Origin: Apoderus coryli
Lineage: Eukaryota; Arthropoda; Insecta; Coleoptera; Attelabidae
DNA: 64,000 nucleotides
NCBI GenBank assembly: GCA_911728435.2
Contig: OU452206.1
Coordinates: 7,036,297 to 7,100,296 of the forward strand
Reading direction: 5' to 3'
Shown in pieces: positions 33,911 to 45,394 of the stretch. A model generated the notes under the pieces. The model worked only from the letters and a program-made list of their open reading frames with translations, did not search any database and was not told the origin of the DNA. Position 1 is the first letter of the stretch. Every line of letters starts with the position of its first letter. Made by a program: the position numbers and the translations under genes.

Positions 33911-35306
33911 TATAGGCGCACACATTTAGGTAGGTAGTTTATGATTCATGACTATTTGGTGGTGCGTTCAATTAGTGACTTGTTTGTTAGTTCTTTGTTA
34001 TTTTTATTTTAACAATTCTGATGAACTAAAAGACTAACAAAGATATTGCATCCGGTCGAACTAAGTATTTATCGCTGATTAATAATTTATAAAAGTTCAC
34101 AAAAGTTCATCACTCTAACATTCGGTATTGTATCTACTAGATAGACAAAATTTGCTGATTGACATTTTTCGACAAAAACGGTACGACCGACGCCAAGAAT
34201 AGACAATTTGATTGGTCGATATTCGAAAGAGTGGAAAAAAGTAAAGTTATAAATATTGGTGTAACGGGAAGTTACCGGGGATTTTTATTTGCACTTCTGT
34301 ATAGTAAAGTTTGAAGAGAGTGGTTGGAGACTTGGCAGCTGGGAGCATGAAGTCTCCCTCGACATGATGGACATGTTTCCGAAGGTTCCGCCAGGTTCTC
34401 TTACCACAAAACTCCCTTTTTTAGGGTCTTCTCTCCAACTTCGGCGAATCTCCCCGTTGTGTAGTGTCTTTTATGCTTTACGGTTTATTGAACGCGTATA
34501 CAGTTTTAATATTAATTATAAATTTTAAATATTTTCTGAAAGTGAAAGACAGATTAGCTGTGTCGTTTATGATGATTTTGATGAAGTGCAAATTATTATG
34601 TATTGTATTTAATAATTGTCCTTTTCCGTTAAATTAATTTTTCTTATTTTTAAATAATTAATTAAATAAATAATAGTTAGTAGGTAAAATATAATTGACT
34701 TTCCTTTTTTTATTTTAAAATAGTCCTCTAAATCTAATAAATTATATATTTTAAAGAAGTAGTCCATTCTGAAGTGGAGTGAATGTATTGTAATAGGAAT
34801 TATTTCCTATTATAATAAATTATATATAAATTATTAAAACCAAAGTAATAGAATCGATAAATATCAAACTTTTTTCTATATTATATATTTATTTTAACAC
34901 AGAGGAGTCCGCTTACCTTAATTTTCATATACTTTTTGTGGCAATATCTTACAAATATCTCACTGTTAAATATTGACTTTTGTTATTGTTTTGAAACCCT
35001 ATAAAAGTAATTTTTTAGGCAGTTTTTTCAGTGATCACGAGCCGCTACTGGTGAGGAATACAAAATAAAGGCAGTTACCAAACGAAACAAATTTGAATTA
35101 ACGCCTCAAATTTGAAATATGTTGCTTGGACTCGCTTCACTATGCTTTTACAATGGAGACGAACTTCTAGCAACTTGTAACCTAATCTCTTCTAATATTT
35201 TATCTGGGTTTACATCTGTCAAAACACACATTGCTGCATTTGTAACAGAGTTAAATATCATGTGGCGCAAAAGTTGTCACCCGAGTTCATTGGCTATAAT
35301 TTTTTT
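33911..35306. other. Stretch without recognised gene
   Basis: Two short plus-strand frames (34289-34528 and 35119-35310) match nothing recognised. The first contains 'ggttggagacttgg' and, about 120 bp on, 'cttctctccaacttcgg', a weak inverted match. The remainder is very AT-rich. Confidence 0.4.
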
Positions 35307-35620
35307 ATAATAATAATAAAGTTCTTTTATTGCATCAGTAGTAAACAATTACAGTTATAACATACCTACCTAATGCAATTGGGCGAGATTCAGTACGGTT
35401 CTATGTAAAGTACATATAACCGTCTGTTCAGCTAACCTATAGGCAATAAAATAATATACAGGAATAACATTTATAAATATAACAATACATGGAAAAGATT
35501 AAATATAGAATAACAATATCAATTATTCACATTAACCCCAAAATAGTAACAAACAACAATAGGCAAGTCTGTCCATCCCCACATCGCTCAACCATCTATC
35601 ACTATCGTCAATCCCAAGTC
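35307..35620 (-). mobile_element. LINE 3' end (minus strand)
   Basis: On the minus strand a short frame reads GIDDSDRWLSDVGMDRLAYC, continues to a TAA stop, and is followed by about 200 bp of 3' UTR and a (TTA)n tail at 35307-35318. It looks like the C-terminal peptide and tail of a jockey-like LINE. It may be the missing 3' end of the minus-strand LINE at 37912-39430, separated from it by the plus-strand LINE. Confidence 0.5.
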
Positions 35621-35625
35621 AGTCA

Positions 35626-37910
35626 TTGCGCTTCATATGTCTTCGCCTAAATGAGCGTTTAGTTTTAGGTTCCCTGAATTCTTTAGACCAGAAGTTTATC
35701 CATACTCACGCTCAACTGACAACAGCGATTGAGGTAACTAAATCTGTAGTAAAGAGAAACTTCTGGGTGGCTGACTACACACCTATAAATTCTTTCTTGT
35801 CGGACAATTTGTGTGGTGTTCACGACATTGAAGCATGCCGCCTAATAATTAGCGACGCAACTCAAAAATATATACCAATTTGTCGTCGAAAAGTCACACA
35901 GAAGCCATCTCCAGTGGTATTTTTAGGGAAATACGAAGGAAGAGAAATTTGTGGGAAAAGTACTCAAACTTGAGAACTAAGGAAAACTACGTGCTGCATA
36001 GAACACAAAACAATGATAGCAGATGCCAGAACTAAATATGAAAATGGGATGGCAAGTGGTTCGGACAAAAAATTGTATGCTTTCATACGAAGATCGTTGA
36101 ACTCAAATGTTGCAACCTTTTCACTGAGAAGAAGCGTCACCAACGAAATGATAACAAGTTCAATGGAAATCGCTGATACGTTCGCTGATCAGTTTAGCAG
36201 TGTTTTCACCAGGGAAGCGACCGGTAACATGCCCACACTACCGCAAAACACCCGGAACCCACAATCAATGACAACTGTCAATTTTACAAACAACGACGTG
36301 AGGGAGGCTATCACAGCACTGAAGTCTGACTCCAGCCCAGGTCCGGACGAGATCCCACCGCTTTTCCTCCAGAGATGCATTGAACCACTGTTGCAACCTT
36401 TAACAAGAGCAATGCAGAATTGTTTTAACACCGGAATCCTGCCAGATGGGTGGTCGAATGCAATAGTCATACCAATTTATAAGAAGGGGAACAAATACAA
36501 TGCTGAAAATTATAGACCAATTAGTTTGACTTGTGCCCTGTGCAAATGCATGGAGAAAATTATTACGAAGGCAATGACTCCATTTTTACTGCAGTCAAAC
36601 GTTATTCCTAACCAACAACATGGATTTATGCCGGGAAGATCAGTGGAGTCAAATCTGCTGGAATGTCTTAACTTGTGGACCAAACTGAACGATGATGGTC
36701 TGCCTACTGATGTGGTGTACCTGTACTTTGAGAAGGCATTTGATAATGTGCCATTCGCTCGTCTGCTATTGAAGCTGGAACATTATGGTATTCGCGGAGA
36801 ACTCCTGCGATGGATTGAGGGTTTCCTTAGAGGAAGAAGTTTGTTTCCGGGTTAGGGCGAATGGTTCGATTTCCCGTAGCCTGCCGGTTCACAGCGGGGT
36901 GCCTCAGGGTTCAGTGTTGGGCCCGCTGTTGTTCCTGGTTTACACATCGGATCTGACGGGAAATATAAATGCAAATACAAGTTTCTTTGCTGACGACTCT
37001 AAGTTGTTTTGTGATCCGCTGCAGAGTGCTGAGGTGTTCCAGACCGATCTCGACAGAGTGATGACTTGGTCATCAACTTGGCTGATGAGTTTGAATTTGG
37101 ACAAATGTACAGTCCTCCATTTGGGACCAAATAACCCCGAAATATCCTACACCCTGGGTGGACAAGAATTAAGACCAACTCTCCAGCAAAAGGATCTCCG
37201 CGTGATTATTACCAATGATTTAAAATGGAAAATACATGTCTCGGTGGTAGTGAAGAAGGCCAACAAATTGTGGTATTTGATCCAGAAAGCATTTAGATCA
37301 AGGTACAATGACATGGTTCTGAAGCTGTACAAGTCGTTTGTCAGGCCGAGCCTGGAATATGCCAATAGTGTATGGTCTCCTTATTTTGTTAAGGATATTG
37401 AGGCTTTGGAGAGAGTTCAGAGAAGATTTACCAAGCTTCCACAAGCGCTGTGCTACCTGCCATATGAAGATCGGCTAAGAGCTTTGAACTTAACAACGCT
37501 TCAAGAAAGGCGTCGTCGTGGCGACTTGATTCAGACGTATAAAGTTCTTAGCGAACATTACGCAGTAAACTTGGATCTCTTTCATCTTAATAGAAATCCG
37601 AGCCTACGTGGTAACAGCAAGAAATTGTGCAAAGAAAGATGCGCCAAGCTCGCTCAAAGAAACTTTCTATCAAATAGAGTGGTATATGCGTGGAATGATA
37701 TGTCGGAGGAGGTTGTATCAGCGCCAACAGTGAATAGTTTTAAGAACAGACTGGACATTACGCTTAAAGTTCAGGGCAGCTGCATGATCCACTAATCGTT
37801 ATAGTGAATCGTCGTGTTTTTGTACACTGAGCCGAGTTTTATCTTTTACAAATCGGGCGACAGTCTCATCGGTTTCACCGCTTACTGTCTGAACTAATAA
37901 TAATAATAAG
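35626..37910 (+). pseudogene. CR1/L2-like LINE with frameshifted RT
   Basis: The endonuclease is missing. The unit starts in the linker region (KSVVKRNFWVADYTPINSFL). After a break near 35970, a frame from 36013 carries the RT fingers and palm: DSSPGPDEIPPLFLQ, NYRPISLTCALCKCMEKI and QHGFMPGRSVESNL. The A motif reads YLYFEKAFD, where the family has aspartate in place of the second Y, so one catalytic residue is lost. A frameshift near 36845 moves to a second frame with SGVPQGSVLGPLLFL, the catalytic FADDSKLF, and the thumb to 37795 (RPSLEYANSVWSP, ERVQRRFTKL). A (TAA)n tail ends at 37910. Two frame breaks and the lost aspartate make it inactive. Confidence 0.88.
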
Positions 37911-37911
37911 T

Positions 37912-39430
37912 TTATGCATTTAGCCACTGTATATGAGAAGGTTTGTACAATTCCGTGGAATGGATGGGTATATTAAGTGTATTAGGGAAGCGTATATTAA
38001 TATTGTTAATATCTGTCCTAAACTGGATTTTATTGTACAAATAAGGTGGTGTTTTATTTTTTAAAATAGAAAAATATCTAACTGAGGTATGCAGTTGTCG
38101 TCTGTCGTGCATATTAATCCAGTTGGCCTTACACAAAGTGTGGCTGACTCTCTGGAATCTGCGAACTCCAAATATCAGTCTCAAACATAAATTCTGGAGT
38201 TTTTGTATCCGGTTTTTATCGACCACCATCAAGCTGGCATTATAAATGATATCGCATTAGTTAAAATGTGATAATACGAGCGTGTCACACAGCGAAATTT
38301 TCAGGTTTCTGGTTAGAACTTCCCTATTATGAAATATTGTTGTAAGATTTAGATAGGCTTTCTGGAGAGACTTTTAAATGTGTTCCGAAAATCGTAATTC
38401 CTCGTCAAGCACAAGTCCAAGATTGTTATCTTTTTTGCGGAATTCCACAATAGTGTCAGATATTTTAAGCGTATTGCCAAACGTATTTAAGAATATCTGT
38501 CTTTCAGCTCTTCGACCGAAGACAATTGCTACAGTTTTCTCCGCATTCAGTCTCAGACAATGGCTCTCCGCAAAAACTCTAAATGACTCTAAATCGTTGT
38601 TGATTTGTGTTATAGCATTAGGTGCATTTTTCAAGGGAAACGACAAATAGAGTGGAGCATCGTCGGCAAAGTAGTGCTGTTGGCAATGAGAAATTACACT
38701 GGGTGCGTTGGATGTATATATGCTGAATAGTAACGGCCCAAGGATTGATCCCTGAGGAACCCCCCTCTTTAGAACAAGAAAACAAGAATGTGCCCCCTTG
38801 TAAGCAACAGCTTGTTCTCGGTCTGCAAGATAATTCACAAACAATTTAGTTGTACTTGTGGTTAGCCCAATATAATGCAGTATAGATGTAAGAAGCTCAT
38901 GACTCAGGGTATCAAACGCTTTGGAGAAATCCAAAAGCGCTAGTACAGTGAACTTTTTGTTATCTATTGCCTTGAAGATATCATCAGTTATATTTGTAAG
39001 AGCAGAGACACAATCATATCCCGGCCTAAATCCAGACTGTGTTAGAGGTAGTATGGAGTTATTATCAATATATTTCCTAAGTTGTGTCCCAATTACTTTC
39101 TCCAATATTTTGGAGAATGTTGGGAGAATACTAATTGGCCTTATACTTTTAAAGTTTGTGGGATATGAAGTTTTCGAAAATGGAAGGGCTTTAGCCAGTT
39201 TTCAACACTTTGGAAACTGTAATTTTATTTGACTATAATTCATTATATGGGTTATAAATGGCAGTAGAAAAGGAACACATAATCTTATTGTATCTATGTT
39301 TATGCCATCAGCACCCACAGCTTTTGTTTTAACATTTTTAATTATGTTCAAAACGGTGAACTCAGACACACGTTCAAAATCAATTTTTTTATGAATCAAA
39401 AACTTTGCTTTTGAATAATTGTGTGTATTC
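37912..39430 (-). pseudogene. jockey-like LINE reverse transcriptase, minus strand
   Basis: Reading down the minus strand: VKTKAVGADGINIDTIRLCV (RT start, about 39.33 kb), a break, then an open block at 39105-38374 with MEKVIGTQLRKYID, QSGFRPGYDCVSAL, the A motif ALLDFSKAFDTLSHELL, RGVPQGSILGPLLFSIY and the catalytic FADDAPLYLSF. After another break at about 38300 it continues with LQNLCLRLIFGVRR and NKIQFRTDI to 37912. Both palm aspartate motifs are intact, but frameshifts separate the blocks. The 5' end is truncated inside a transposase pseudogene at about 39430, and the 3' end stops abruptly against the (TAA)n tail of the plus-strand LINE. Confidence 0.85.
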
Positions 39431-40049
39431 GTATAATTCGAGAAAATGCTATTGGCCAAGTGGCCGCCGCGTCGCCGTCAGAATTAATGACCATTCGATT
39501 TTGAACTTCCGGCGATAGGTTCGCACATTTTTGAATTATATTCTCTTTGAGCCCAGCAAGAATCTGAAGCTTGTTGAAATAGACTCGAGACAATTGTTTC
39601 ATATAGGGCAATTTTATGGGTCGAGCAACACATGTTGTCTAATTCCAATTCATCCAACTGAAGAAGGACAAAGTCGTTGACCATGACTCTGTAGCGATCG
39701 CCGTCCACAGTAGTCGTTTGGATCTCGGCGTTTTAGAAAATGTAAGGAGCGATCACGCCTCCAGCGTAAACAGCACACCATGCCGTAATTTTGAGTGGGT
39801 GTTATGGGTGTTCGTCGGTTGTACGCGGCTTTTCGGTGCCTCAGAAGCGATAATTCTGCTTATTACGCATAGCTACAGAGATAGAAATGCGCTTCATGAG
39901 ATTTTAGATGAAATGCTGTCTTTTACCAAAACCCTTTGTAAATACCGCCGATTCTCAGCCAGCATCTCATGTTGTCCCAGAGTCTTGATTTCGGACGACC
40001 GTGTAAGCATATTCCGTGTTTTTAAGATGGATGATATTGTTGATTATTA
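39431..40049 (-). pseudogene. Tc1/mariner-like transposase, C-terminal two-thirds
   Basis: Minus-strand pieces line up with the Tc1/mariner-related family seen at 18.2 and 50.2 kb: RNKQNYRF (about 39.86 kb), AVYAGGVIAPYIF and NAEIQTTTVDGDRYRVMVND (39.68-39.78 kb), LQLDELELDNMC (39.62 kb), LQILAGLKENIIQKCANLSP (39.5 kb) and a GGHLANSIF C-terminus (39.44 kb). Frame changes and stops separate them. The second catalytic block, which should follow NMC, is badly damaged. The LINE at 37912-39430 begins right at the C-terminus, and the MITE at 40052 marks the upstream edge. Confidence 0.75.
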
Positions 40050-40051
40050 TA

Positions 40052-40480
40052 CAGGGTGATTCAGGAGGATATTTCAATATTTTAGGTACGCATTCAGGGA
40101 CCCAAAACATACATAAAAATTCCTATAAACATGGGTTTATTCTCAGCCGCTACAGAAATACGGGGTTAAACAAAATTCAATTGAAGATCAATCATCAATG
40201 TTCATGATTTGGTATTATTACGTATACTTAATGAATGGTGAGGAGTTTTGTTGTTTTATGTATAAATGAGATCTGTTATAAGTTTCAATTGACTTAACAA
40301 TCGTTCTTTAAATATTAAATCATTGTAAATAACAAGAAATGCTTGTACGGCAAGTCAACATTTTGTAACAAACTATGATAATTTGACGTTAGTTTTATTT
40401 TGTTAAAAACTTTTTAGTTCTGATCTTCCAAATTTTTCCATATAATGTAAAATATTGACATTTCCTCCTGAATCACCTGG
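40052..40480. mobile_element. 429-bp MITE, TA duplication
   Basis: The left end CAGGGTGATTCAGGAGGATA and right end (reverse-complemented) CCAGGTGATTCAGGAGGAAA both continue into 'tgtcaatattttac'/'tttcaatatttta', giving about 33-bp inverted repeats. TA flanks both ends (40050-40051 and 40481-40482). The interior has no transposase. The size and TA duplication fit a Tc1/mariner-derived MITE. Confidence 0.88.
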
Positions 40481-40482
40481 TA

Positions 40483-41510
40483 TAAACCTTAACTTAATTA
40501 AAAACTTATTACTTAAAATAAACTAAAAATGAGCAACTTCGGACTTCTTGCTATTTAAAAGTTATTATTTTTTGGAAGTCTATTTGAATCTGAGAGATTG
40601 CTTACATATTCTGGGATAACATGTGTAACAAAGTTTTTCTATGGCTTTTCATTGTTACAATTAAATAAATAAATTCTGGTTTTGGTAGTGAAAATTACAA
40701 TCTCGTCGTGTAGCGATAGAAGTTTACACGTTGAGTGCTTTGAAATGTAAACTCATTTGAAACGAGGCAAAGTGATCCAAAATTGTGGAACATCATAAAG
40801 CATCTAATGTACGAGGTATTATCGGTGACTGAATTCAATCAACGGTATTAGCTACGCGTCGTGTAGCTGTGGAGTCAGCAAAATTGAAAGGTTTGGCGAA
40901 TCTAGCGAGCGCGATAGTCTACCGCAACTTCCATCAAAATTTATATTTGATCATCCAAGTGCAGCATGAATAGAAAGAATTTTTTTGTGTATTGGGATTG
41001 ACAAATTATAGAATTAAAAAAATTTAAAAGGGAAAGGTAAAATACTATTCCGGAAAAACAATTGAGATACAGACGATTATGAGAAACTTTGAAGCAGCTG
41101 TTATAATATAAAACATATCCAAAATAAGGAGACAGGGCTAAAGTTAGAGACAGATGATTTCATTAGTGCTTGTAAGGATAGAGTACTTAATGCCTTACCA
41201 TGCCGCGCATTATGGATCTTGAACTCCTACGATTCAATGTAGGTTTTGCTATTCCGCGCCAGAGACGCTTCTAAAATTGCCATTGAGTTATTGTTAACGA
41301 GATCTAAAGTCTGACAAAGTATCAGGATCTCCCCTATGACCTTCGTAGGATGTGCCCACGATACTCTGTTGTCCTAACGCGCGCGTGCATGCCATTATAT
41401 TGCAGAAAACTTAGCAAGCAGGATGCAGAAGAAAGTGATCATCATGTATTTGTGTCTACTGGGGTCTGGGTGTTCTCATTCACTAACCATACGGCGGTAT
41501 GGAGTGAGTG
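40483..41510. other. Stretch without recognised gene
   Basis: No motif-bearing frame on either strand. GC content rises after about 41170, leading into the repeat cluster. Confidence 0.45.
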
Positions 41511-41901
41511 TGTTCGAAGGGTCATTAATTTTATGCCCTCCGAAGATTACTTTGCTCTCGCTTGCATGGCTGAGAGCAGCGGGAATGATTTGTCAGGATA
41601 GTAAGTACAGTGCGACAGTATCTGCTTCTGGACGCTGGTGAACCGAAGGTTGTTTGTTAGTGGCTCCTTGGACGCTGGTGGACCGAAGGCTGTTTGCTAG
41701 TGGCTCCTTGGACGCTGGTGGACCGAAGGATGTGTGTCGAGATCCAACTATCAAGGAATTGTATGTTCCGAGAAATTAATTCTGGCTCGAAGGACCAATG
41801 TTCGAAGGGTGATTAGTTTTATGCTCTCCGAAGATTACTTTGCTCTCGCTTGGATGGCTGAGAGCAGCGGGAATAGTTTCTACAGTGCGACAGTATCTGC
41901 G
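41511..41901 (+). repeat. ~100-bp direct duplication flanking a minisatellite
   Basis: 41511-41626 and 41799-41901 share 'tgttcgaagggt', 'ctccgaagattactttgctc', 'tggctgagagcagcgggaat' and 'cagtgcgacagtatctgc', 288 bp apart. The 40-bp minisatellite lies between them. Short frames on the plus strand here repeat as a result and are probably not coding. Confidence 0.85.
41631..41740 (+). repeat. 40-bp minisatellite, 2.75 copies
   Basis: 'gacgctggtg(g/a)accgaagg' recurs at 41631, 41671 and 41711 with 'gttagtggctccttg' or 'gctagtggctccttg' between. Confidence 0.92.
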
Positions 41902-41939
41902 ACAATATTATTAATACACATCACTGGTACTATTCTTGG

Positions 41940-42180
41940 TTAAGAAACACTGTTAGGAAGAGAAGTCTCGCTCCCCTACTAGGCATAAAGGTTACTTGTG
42001 CAACAGTGTTGTTTTTTTAGTTAGGAACCATTGTTAGGAAGAGCAGTCTCACGCCCCTACTAGGCATAAAAGTGACTTGTACAACAGTGGTTGTTTTTTA
42101 GTTAGGAACCATTGTTAGGAAGAGCAGTCGCACTCCCCTACTAGGCATAAAGGTGACTTGTGCAAGAGTGGTGGTTTTTA
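41940..42180 (+). repeat. 81-bp minisatellite, 3 copies
   Basis: 'tgttaggaagag' recurs at 41951, 42032 and 42113, exactly 81 bp apart. Each unit continues with 'cccctactaggcataaa' and 'gacttgt.caa.agtg' and a T run. Copies are 85-95% alike by eye. Confidence 0.93.
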
Positions 42181-42404
42181 CGACGATTTAAATTGAGATA
42201 CAATGTTTGATAGAATCTGATTTAATTAAAAAAATTTCAACTATTTATATACAAAATAATGCTGAAAACAGCTAAAATTACTATTGATTTAATTTACGTT
42301 ATTATGTAGGTATAAATATCCAATAGAAATTAATATGTTTAAAAATAAAACCTAAGGAAAAGTGTGAACGAAGGTAAAACTCCAGAACGTTTAAAAAATG
42401 CTAT

Positions 42405-43085
42405 TTAAGTAAAAAAAATCGGTTGTGTCACCCCAAAACTTTCGCAGCAAGTTATAATATAATCAAAAATATATATCCTGCGTAACGAAACAGAATTTTA
42501 AAAATTATTATTGTTCTAATAATTGTATTATTTTCATTATTTCCAATAAACTAATGTAACAAACTAACTACTTGATTGAAAAATTAGAAAAAAAAAGTAT
42601 TGCCAGAGCTAGGACTCGAACGCTTCCACATGCGAAGCGAACGTCCTACCAATGACCCAACAACAACCTGGTAATAAATATTGTATTTTATATGTTATAC
42701 GTTCCAACTAACTGACTGGTGACATTTTAAACGCTATTTTCTCGAGAATTATAAGGGCAGACAAAAAATAATTTAAAATGATATATCATCGACCCCTACT
42801 GATATATGAAACTTTAGCGGTTGTGTCCACGTCTATCACAGGGCTTAAAGGGATTTCAACCAAAATCTAATGGCTTCATAGGACTGCTCCAAACTCTTAT
42901 ACCAAAATTTAGCTCAATTGGTTAAAGCGTTTGGACGCTATCGTGGTAGAATACATACAGACACACATTCACACAGACAGACAGACTTCCATCTGGAAAT
43001 GGTCTTAATCGACTCAGGGAACTTCAAAATGGTTATATCCGTCTTTATCTGAAAATTTTTTTTAGCGCGTTCACTATAATTTCCC
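42405..43085 (+). repeat. tRNA-like composite repeat, copy C
   Basis: The longest copy. It follows the same order as copy B and continues past 'cttccatctggaaatggtct' to 'cttcaaaatggttatatccg' and 'tttagcgcgttcactataat', the end also present in copy D. The minus-strand tRNA-like module is at 42599-42672: GGACGTTCGCTTCGCATG and CGTTCGAGTCC, followed by a nine-T run. The module lies about 410 bp from one end and 190 bp from the other. Confidence 0.85.
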
Positions 43086-44932
43086 TGTGCGGGAATGTAA
43101 GATACAAACTATTATCATGAATGCAGGAAGTTTATGAATATTTAATCATAGGCGTCGTAGCATAATTTTTAGCTAATTATAAATTAAAATATTATTTATT
43201 TTAAATAATGTCTAGGCTTAGACAGACCTTTTTCACTACTTTGGACTATCAAGTGATTTTGTTCATTCAAACGTAACTAATTGACAATTGGTGATAATGC
43301 GCTTGATGATGGCCCTGGTTTCATTGAAGGGTGCCCATAAATATAAAGCAATAAGTTGCCGTCTGAATTCGAGTAGCGGCATATTATTGTTTTCACACCT
43401 TCTCCATAATAGCCAAACTTGTAGATTAGGTTGATCAATTGAACAACTGAAGAAAGACCACCACTACTGTTTAGTCCTTATTGAAATTCCATAGCTAGAC
43501 AGACCTGATCATTCAAAATCGACGCCTCCCATATTTCTGTTATAAGCGGCATTTGAATATGAATTTTACTTTTTTTAGTTATAGAATATCTCTACATTTT
43601 TCAAAGGAAGCATATGATTACAGCAGTTTGATAATACAGATACAATGGAATTATCATACCCCCGCACAAGTACTAACTTTCCACCGGTTTTGAGTTCCAT
43701 TGTTCCTCGCCTTGTTTTAGCAACAAATTATACTCAGACATATTTGATTCTTTTGAAACTCTATTTTTCCGTAAAGTACCAGTAATAATTTCTAAATTGC
43801 GTACTGAACGTAATAAATACCTATTGGTGCGTGTTTGACAGTTCAAATACTAAAAATAGAACAAGGCCAACTGCGTATGCATATCTTTGAAATTGACATC
43901 ATGTCTGCCCACTGGCACGTTTATGTGCCAATGGTTTTTTTTCCTTCATAATAAAATTTATGTTATAAAAAAAATTATGGTTTTGTTGAATATCGTTACA
44001 ATGAATATTTATCAATAAAAAAATGAAAAATGTAACAACTAGTAAAGTAATTAAAAGTAGAAAAATATGTATATTTACATCAGTGCAGACAGGTGTAGTA
44101 AGATGCTTCAGAGTGGGTTAGGTTTTCATTAATTTCTCAAAAATCAAGCACTGTAAAATCTAAAAAAAAATTATGACCTGTAAATAACAACGCAAGGAAC
44201 AGTTCAGTATGTATCTAGAACAGCTCAGTTTGGGGAGTTTTGAAAAAATAAAAGAAAATAACGCTGGCACATTTATGTGCCAATGGGCTTTAATGGGTTA
44301 AGATAACCACACAAAATATGAGTATATAATGCAACACTACTATAAATATTGCAACTAAAGGGTGTTTATTTTCAGCTTCTAAACTAGGTTGTTGTTGAAG
44401 TTGAAGCTCAGAAAATATTGTTCAGGGTTTTCATTGTTATTCCGTACCATGTATACTCGTATATTTTTCCAAACATTGATTTTGTTTTATATCGCAGCTT
44501 GCTTGTAAACTGACTGAAACACCTTCGTTCAAATAATGTCAACTATATATACCTATATCCACTTCAAATGCGTTCAAGTTGAAAACTTGTTCTAAATTAT
44601 TTTTCAATAGACAATTTTACATGAAGGCGATGTCGCAAATGTTCAAGCGATTTCTTTAGAATTGATCGCATTTTTTATTGTGAAAAATACAACAAATAAA
44701 ATACATTTAGTTAGAGCAAATATGTTTACTAAAGTTATACAAGATGTGTCCCAATAAAGTGTGTTTGTTCTGAATAGCATTTTGCTGAAACATTTTGTAT
44801 ATTCTCTCTAAATGCAATGAAAAAATATCTATTGTATACGCTCTAAAGAATATTCACATGCGTTGATTTCAGCCTAGTCCTTTAAAGCCATCTAAGAATC
44901 TTTGCAGACTCTTTGAAATGATTAAGTAAGGA
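43086..44932. other. Stretch without recognised gene
   Basis: No coding potential was recognised. It contains the repeated TGGCAC..TTTATGTGCCA motif annotated separately. Confidence 0.45.
43913..44298. repeat. Two TGGCACrTTTATGTGCCAATGG motifs 352 bp apart
   Basis: 'tggcacgtttatgtgccaat' at 43913 and 'tggcacatttatgtgccaat' at 44265 are imperfect palindromes in direct orientation. The second is followed by 'gggctttaatgggttaa' at 44285-44298. The TTAA with an inverted CCCATTAAAGCC recalls a piggyBac-like end, but no left partner was found. Confidence 0.45.
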
Positions 44933-45394
44933 TAACACAGGCCAACAAAATGAAAAAAAAAATTTGGTGCCAGAAATCTAACATCTGATTTTAGATGTTT
45001 TTAATGTGCTGATTCCAAAAATGCCACCAGATTTTTTCTATCAGCTCTAGTTTTTGAGATACACGTTACAGGTTAAATGATATATTTTTTTCTGATAAAG
45101 GACAACAAATAAAGAGATAAATATGTACTTAATCGTCAAAATAGGAATTTCCCAGAATCTAATTAGCCAAATGGATACCTGGAATTGTCCCTGACCCAAT
45201 GTTCCTATACTAGGAACTACTCAATACAATGCTCTTACTTACTTTTATACCTGTAATTGCCTATGACCCAATCCTTCTATACCTGCTTGGCTGTACTTGA
45301 TTTAGTATATTACTGAGTTTTCCCAAGTAAAGTTGTGCTATCATTTTGTGTAAATTTTGGTCGTTTTGTAGTATCAAGACACTAAACTGAAACA

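Noticed and set aside
34289..34528. 79-codon plus-strand frame with less AT-rich sequence
   Set aside because: No recognised motif, no repeat partner in the window, and no gene context.
39718..40059. 113-codon plus-strand frame
   Set aside because: It lies antisense to the transposase pseudogene, whose family motifs are on the minus strand.
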